53,545 bases of DNA from Rhodospirillales bacterium (GTDB lineage: Bacteria; Pseudomonadota; Alphaproteobacteria; Rhodospirillales; Casp-alpha2). A program made the translations under genes and the position numbers. Position 1 is the first letter of the stretch. Every line of letters begins with the position of its first letter. The DNA lies in assembly GCA_021775095.1 (NCBI GenBank), contig JAJFII010000086.1, forward strand, positions 1-53,545, read 5' to 3'. Under the pieces are notes generated by a model. The model searched no databases and had not been told where the DNA came from. It was given only the letters and a program-made list of their open reading frames with translations. This document shows positions 50,483 to 53,545 of this stretch, in pieces.

Positions 50483-52591
50483 TTAAACGTCCAGGTCACC
50501 AATAAACTGGGCGTTTGCCTGGATAAACTGAAACCGCAGTTCGGGTTTTTTACCCATCAGGGCATCTACCAGTTTTGCAGTTTCACGGGATTCGATGATA
50601 TCGTCGTCATTATGCCCGGCAGGCACTGTAACACGCAGCAGGGTCCGGTTTTCCGGTGCCATCGTGGTTTCTTTCAACTGGCGCGGCGGCATCTCTCCCA
50701 GGCCCTTAAAGCGGCTGATATCTATTTTACCCCGTCCGGCGAACTCCGTACCCATCAGTTCATCCTTATGGGCGTCATCGCGTGCATAAAGCGTCTTCCC
50801 CCCCTGGCTGATCCGATAAAGCGGCGGCAGCGCCAGATACAGATGGCCGGTGTTAACCAGTTCCGGCATTTCCTTGTAAAAGAACGTCATCAACAACGAA
50901 GCGATATGCGCACCATCCACGTCCGCGTCGGTCATAATTATGACCTTTTCATAGCGCAGGTCATCTTCTATGAACCCTTCGCCGCTGCCGCATCCCAGTG
51001 CCTCGTGCAGATCCGAAATTTCCTGGTTCGCCCGCATTTTTTCACGGGTCGCGCTGGCGACGTTGAGAATTTTTCCGCGCAGCGGCAGAACCGCTTGGGT
51101 TTTGCGATCCCGTGCCTGTTTGGCTGAACCACCAGCGGAATCGCCCTCCACCAAAAAAATTTCTGTACCAACGGAATTTGAATTGGTGCAGTCCGACAGT
51201 TTGCCCGGCAACCGCAATCGTTTGGTCGCCGATTGCCGTTTCATTTGTTTGTCCTGGCGTTTTTTCAAACGTGTTTCGGCCCGCCAGATACAGTGTTCGA
51301 GCAATTCCTTGGCCGCATCCGGTGCGCCGGACAACCAGTGATCAAAATGATCGCGAACGGCGTTTTCCACCAGTTTTTGGGCTTCAAGGGTCGACAGTTT
51401 GTCTTTGGTTTGGCCCTGAAACTGCGGATCGGTTATGAACACCGAAAGCATGATACTGGCCCCCATGATCACATCATCGCCGGTTACCTTGGCCGCCTGT
51501 TTATTACCGATCAATTCTCCATAAGCGCGAACGCCCTTGGCCAAAGCGGAGCGAAACCCCTGTTCGTGGGTGCCGCCCAGCGGAGTCGGTACCGTATTAC
51601 AATAGGAATTAAAAAACGGATCCTCATCTATCGGCCAGTGAATGGCCCATTCGGCCTTACCGTTGCTTCCGTTTAATTCCGATTCTCCGGCAAAGGGCAT
51701 GGGAGTAACTGTCTTGCGCGCGCCGAGCGCCGAAATCAGATAATCGGACAGTCCCCCCGGGAAATGTAAGGTTGCCATTTCCGGCGTGTCGTCGCCGGCG
51801 GCGAGCAGTTTGGGATCACACTTCCAGCGAATTTCGACGCCGCGAAACAAATAAGCTTTGGAACGCGCCATCTTATACAGAATATGCGGTTTAAATTGTG
51901 CTTTCGTGCCAAAAATTTGGCTGTCCGGGTGAAAGTGAACCGTTGTTCCCCGGCGATTCTGGGTGCTGCCGACTTCCTTTAACGGTCCTTGCGGTTTGCC
52001 TCTGCTATAGGATTGTTGCCATATTTTTCGATCTCTGGCGACTTCAACCAGAAAAACATCTGAAAGGGCGTTCACCACTGACATACCGACACCATGAAGA
52101 CCGCCCGATGTTTCATAGGAATCACCGGAAAACTTGCCGCCCGAATGAAGGGTCGTCAAAATGACTTCCAGGGCAGATATCTTTTTGAATTTTGGATGGG
52201 GGTCGGTCGGGATGCCACGGCCGTTGTCCGAAACAATAACCGTCTGATCCTCGCACAATTCAAGACTGATGTGACTGGCGTGACCGGCAACCGCTTCGTC
52301 CATGGAATTGTCGAGTATCTCAGCCGCCAGGTGGTGCAGGGCGCGTTCATCCGTGCCGCCGATGTACATGCCAGGACGGCGGCGGACCGGTTCAAGTCCC
52401 TCCAACACCTCAATATCCTTGGCGGAGTAGGAACCGGCCTTGGCGGATTTTGGTGCCGTTGTTGATTTTGCTGTCATATCTGCCTGATTAGAATTCGCGG
52501 CTTTTTTCACCGGCAGCGGGGCATCCGCGGGTTCACCCGCAACTTCGGGTGTCTCTTCGACTGCTTTCGCATGTTCAAAAAGGTCGGCCAT
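50483..52591 (-). CDS. parE: DNA topoisomerase IV subunit B
   Basis: The 702-residue ATPase subunit of topoisomerase IV, which decatenates chromosomes. A GHKL ATPase domain is visible: EILDNSMDEAVAGHA, VSDNGRGIPTDPH, and TSGGLHGVGMSVVNALS. The TOPRIM region shows LVEGDSAGGSAKQARDRKTQAVLPLRGKILNV and IIMTDADVDGAHI. The absence of the long GyrB insert and the EPVRRRPGMYIGGTDERALHHLAAE start favour ParE. An unusual N-terminal extension of about 55 residues, rich in Ala, Lys and Pro, precedes the conserved part. The gene is transcribed divergently from the thioesterase gene. Confidence 0.95.
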   Translation of the reverse strand: MADLFEHAKAVEETPEVAGEPADAPLPVKKAANSNQADMTAKSTTAPKSAKAGSYSAKDIEVLEGLEPVRRRPGMYIGGTDERALHHLAAEILDNSMDEAVAGHASHISLELCEDQTVIVSDNGRGIPTDPHPKFKKISALEVILTTLHSGGKFSGDSYETSGGLHGVGMSVVNALSDVFLVEVARDRKIWQQSYSRGKPQGPLKEVGSTQNRRGTTVHFHPDSQIFGTKAQFKPHILYKMARSKAYLFRGVEIRWKCDPKLLAAGDDTPEMATLHFPGGLSDYLISALGARKTVTPMPFAGESELNGSNGKAEWAIHWPIDEDPFFNSYCNTVPTPLGGTHEQGFRSALAKGVRAYGELIGNKQAAKVTGDDVIMGASIMLSVFITDPQFQGQTKDKLSTLEAQKLVENAVRDHFDHWLSGAPDAAKELLEHCIWRAETRLKKRQDKQMKRQSATKRLRLPGKLSDCTNSNSVGTEIFLVEGDSAGGSAKQARDRKTQAVLPLRGKILNVASATREKMRANQEISDLHEALGCGSGEGFIEDDLRYEKVIIMTDADVDGAHIASLLMTFFYKEMPELVNTGHLYLALPPLYRISQGGKTLYARDDAHKDELMGTEFAGRGKIDISRFKGLGEMPPRQLKETTMAPENRTLLRVTVPAGHNDDDIIESRETAKLVDALMGKKPELRFQFIQANAQFIGDLDV

Positions 52592-52775
52592 AATATACGC
52601 TATCTTCCATTCTAACTTTTAGACTGCCGACGAGAGATCGGCACTCGAGGGACACTGTCGGATTCCGACTGCGGCCCCATATTAAAAAATAACAGTCCTA
52701 TCGACAAGCATGATACAGTGTGAGAGCTTAAAAGTATAACAACATCTTGTGGATCTAGTTAGGATTAGCCAAAAA

Positions 52776-53189
52776 ATGGTCAAAGCTTCAGCAATTGACA
52801 CGACCGCCGAACCGCGCGGCGAATTGGCGCTTCGTACCTTGGCGATGCCAGCCGATGCCAACCCTAACGGAGATATCTTTGGCGGCTGGTTAATGGCACA
52901 AATGGACATCGCCGGCGGCATTACAGCTTTCTCCAGGGCCGGGGGGCGGGTTGCAACCGTCGCCGTCAACGGGTTTACCTTCCATCTGCCCGTACAGGTC
53001 GGAGATGTCTTATGCTGTTATGCGGATATCATTAAGGTGGGCAAAACATCCATAACCATCCGGGTTGAAGCCTGGGTCCTCCGGCAACGGGAAAAGAAAC
53101 GTCGCGAGAAGGTAACGGAGGGTATTTTCACCTTTGTCGCCATTGACGACCACCGCAACAAACGCCCGGTTCCGCCAGAGGACATGTGA
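52776..53189 (+). CDS. YciA-like acyl-CoA thioesterase
   Basis: A 137-residue hotdog thioesterase: LRTLAMPADANPNGDIFGGWLMAQMDIAG (residues about 18-46) is the BFIT/YciA active-site region, followed by VAVNGFTFHLPVQVGDVLCCYA. It hydrolyses acyl-CoAs of broad range. The ATG at 52776 is preferred over a GTG at 52749. It faces a 28-codon gene on the opposite strand. Confidence 0.92.
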   Translation: MVKASAIDTTAEPRGELALRTLAMPADANPNGDIFGGWLMAQMDIAGGITAFSRAGGRVATVAVNGFTFHLPVQVGDVLCCYADIIKVGKTSITIRVEAWVLRQREKKRREKVTEGIFTFVAIDDHRNKRPVPPEDM

Positions 53190-53195
53190 ACGGCC

Positions 53196-53282
53196 CTAAG
53201 CGACGATGAGAATGCACATATACCCAGCCACAAACAACAATCCCAAAGAGGCCAGTTCTTTGAAAAAAAGTGAATTTTGCAT
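53196..53282 (-). CDS. 28-residue single-span membrane peptide
   Basis: The frame encodes MQNSLFFKEL followed by a hydrophobic stretch ASLGLLFVAGYMCILIVA. The ATG has GGGAGA placed seven bases upstream, unusually good for a random short frame. It is convergent with the thioesterase gene, 6 bp away. One membrane helix is predicted; function unknown. Confidence 0.45.
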   Translation of the reverse strand: MQNSLFFKELASLGLLFVAGYMCILIVA

Positions 53283-53419
53283 TTGGTTCTCCCAGGAACA
53301 TTAGTGATTTTAAAGAGAACATTATAAGAACATAATATGAATATAATAGCAACTATAATATTGAAACGCCAGGGGAAGCGCATATGGAATTTAGGAATTA
53401 ACGAAAAAGGAATCAAATT

Positions 53420-53545
53420 GTGCTGAAACAGTTCTCCGTCTTGATGAGGAGAGTATCTTTGGAAGAATTTGAAGCCTGTTTTGAAGATTTGAATGATCCA
53501 TGTGCGTGCAATGCGCGTCACGATTTGCTGGAAATTTTAATGATC
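53420..53545 (+). CDS. ISAs1-like transposase, N-terminal part (cut by window edge)
   Basis: The frame is open to the last base: 42 codons starting GTG (AAGGA eight bases upstream) or at an in-frame ATG at 53444. The sequence RRVSLEEFEACFEDLNDP then ARHDLLEILMI matches the N-terminal pattern of ISAs1-family (H-repeat-associated) transposases: a phenylalanine-rich helix, a D-P pair, then H-x-LLEIL. Low-complexity AT-rich DNA precedes it, and CAGGGG at 53370 may be the element's left end. Confidence 0.65.
   Translation, partial: MLKQFSVLMRRVSLEEFEACFEDLNDPCACNARHDLLEILMI

Overview
The window looks like chromosomal DNA of an alphaproteobacterium, most like a marine Rhodospirillales-type lineage. 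The evidence is the DUF815 ATPase opposite yajC-secD-secF-Mth938, an NDUFAF6-like squalene/phytoene synthase, TrmFO, a GAAC-N7-GAAC LexA box in front of uvrA, the gyrA-coaD pair, and a UvrA with the CPVS first finger I associate with this class. No rRNA or CRISPR array was seen. There is one tRNA gene (Lys-UUU).

Layout. (1) 0.2-8.5 kb: core secretion genes (yajC, secD, secF, Mth938-like), a TPR/glycosyltransferase protein, a PuuD-like membrane protein and a squalene/phytoene synthase homologue. (2) 8.5-14 kb: a 1220-residue exported, largely disordered ankyrin-containing protein and trmFO. (3) 14.2-17.2 kb: a duplicated pentapeptide-repeat protein whose stop codon overlaps the start of a two-subunit CoA-transferase-like enzyme. 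(4) 17.2-29.6 kb: a catabolic locus. On the minus strand it has a solute-binding protein, a GST, a creatininase-family hydrolase and a heterotetrameric sarcosine-oxidase set (soxBDAG). On the plus strand it has an ABC ATPase, a permease, a carboxymuconolactone-decarboxylase-like protein, a 2-oxoglutarate/Fe(II) oxygenase, an XRE-cupin regulator and an M29/NicX-like metalloenzyme. Two copies of a 25-bp degenerate motif, one between the divergent arms and one before the oxygenase, suggest one regulon. (5) 29.6-31.1 kb: a small-gene patch (short XRE regulator, coiled-coil protein, secreted peptide, orphan ORFs) resembling a mobile-element remnant. (6) 31.1-35.3 kb: uvrA followed by a hotdog thioesterase, a DUF6460-like membrane protein and a cytochrome c. 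(7) 35.5-41.8 kb: accessory genes lying between uvrA and ssb (EamA transporter, TPR38-like protein, Tat-exported cysteine hydrolase with a divergent AraC regulator, PhyH dioxygenase, two small proteins). (8) 41.9-47.5 kb: ssb, an MFS transporter, gyrA, coaD and tRNA-Lys. (9) 47.5-53.5 kb: a long hairpin element, a GH116 glycosidase, parE, a YciA-like thioesterase, a 28-residue membrane peptide, and the first 42 codons of an ISAs1-like transposase cut off by the window edge.

The most interesting system is the 17-29.6 kb locus, possibly including the CoA-transferase operon. It combines uptake, oxidative N-demethylation, ring or amide hydrolysis and an Fe(II) oxygenase under what appears to be shared control. 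Its substrate is not evident from sequence. An N-methylated amino acid, betaine or N-heterocycle is an inference only.
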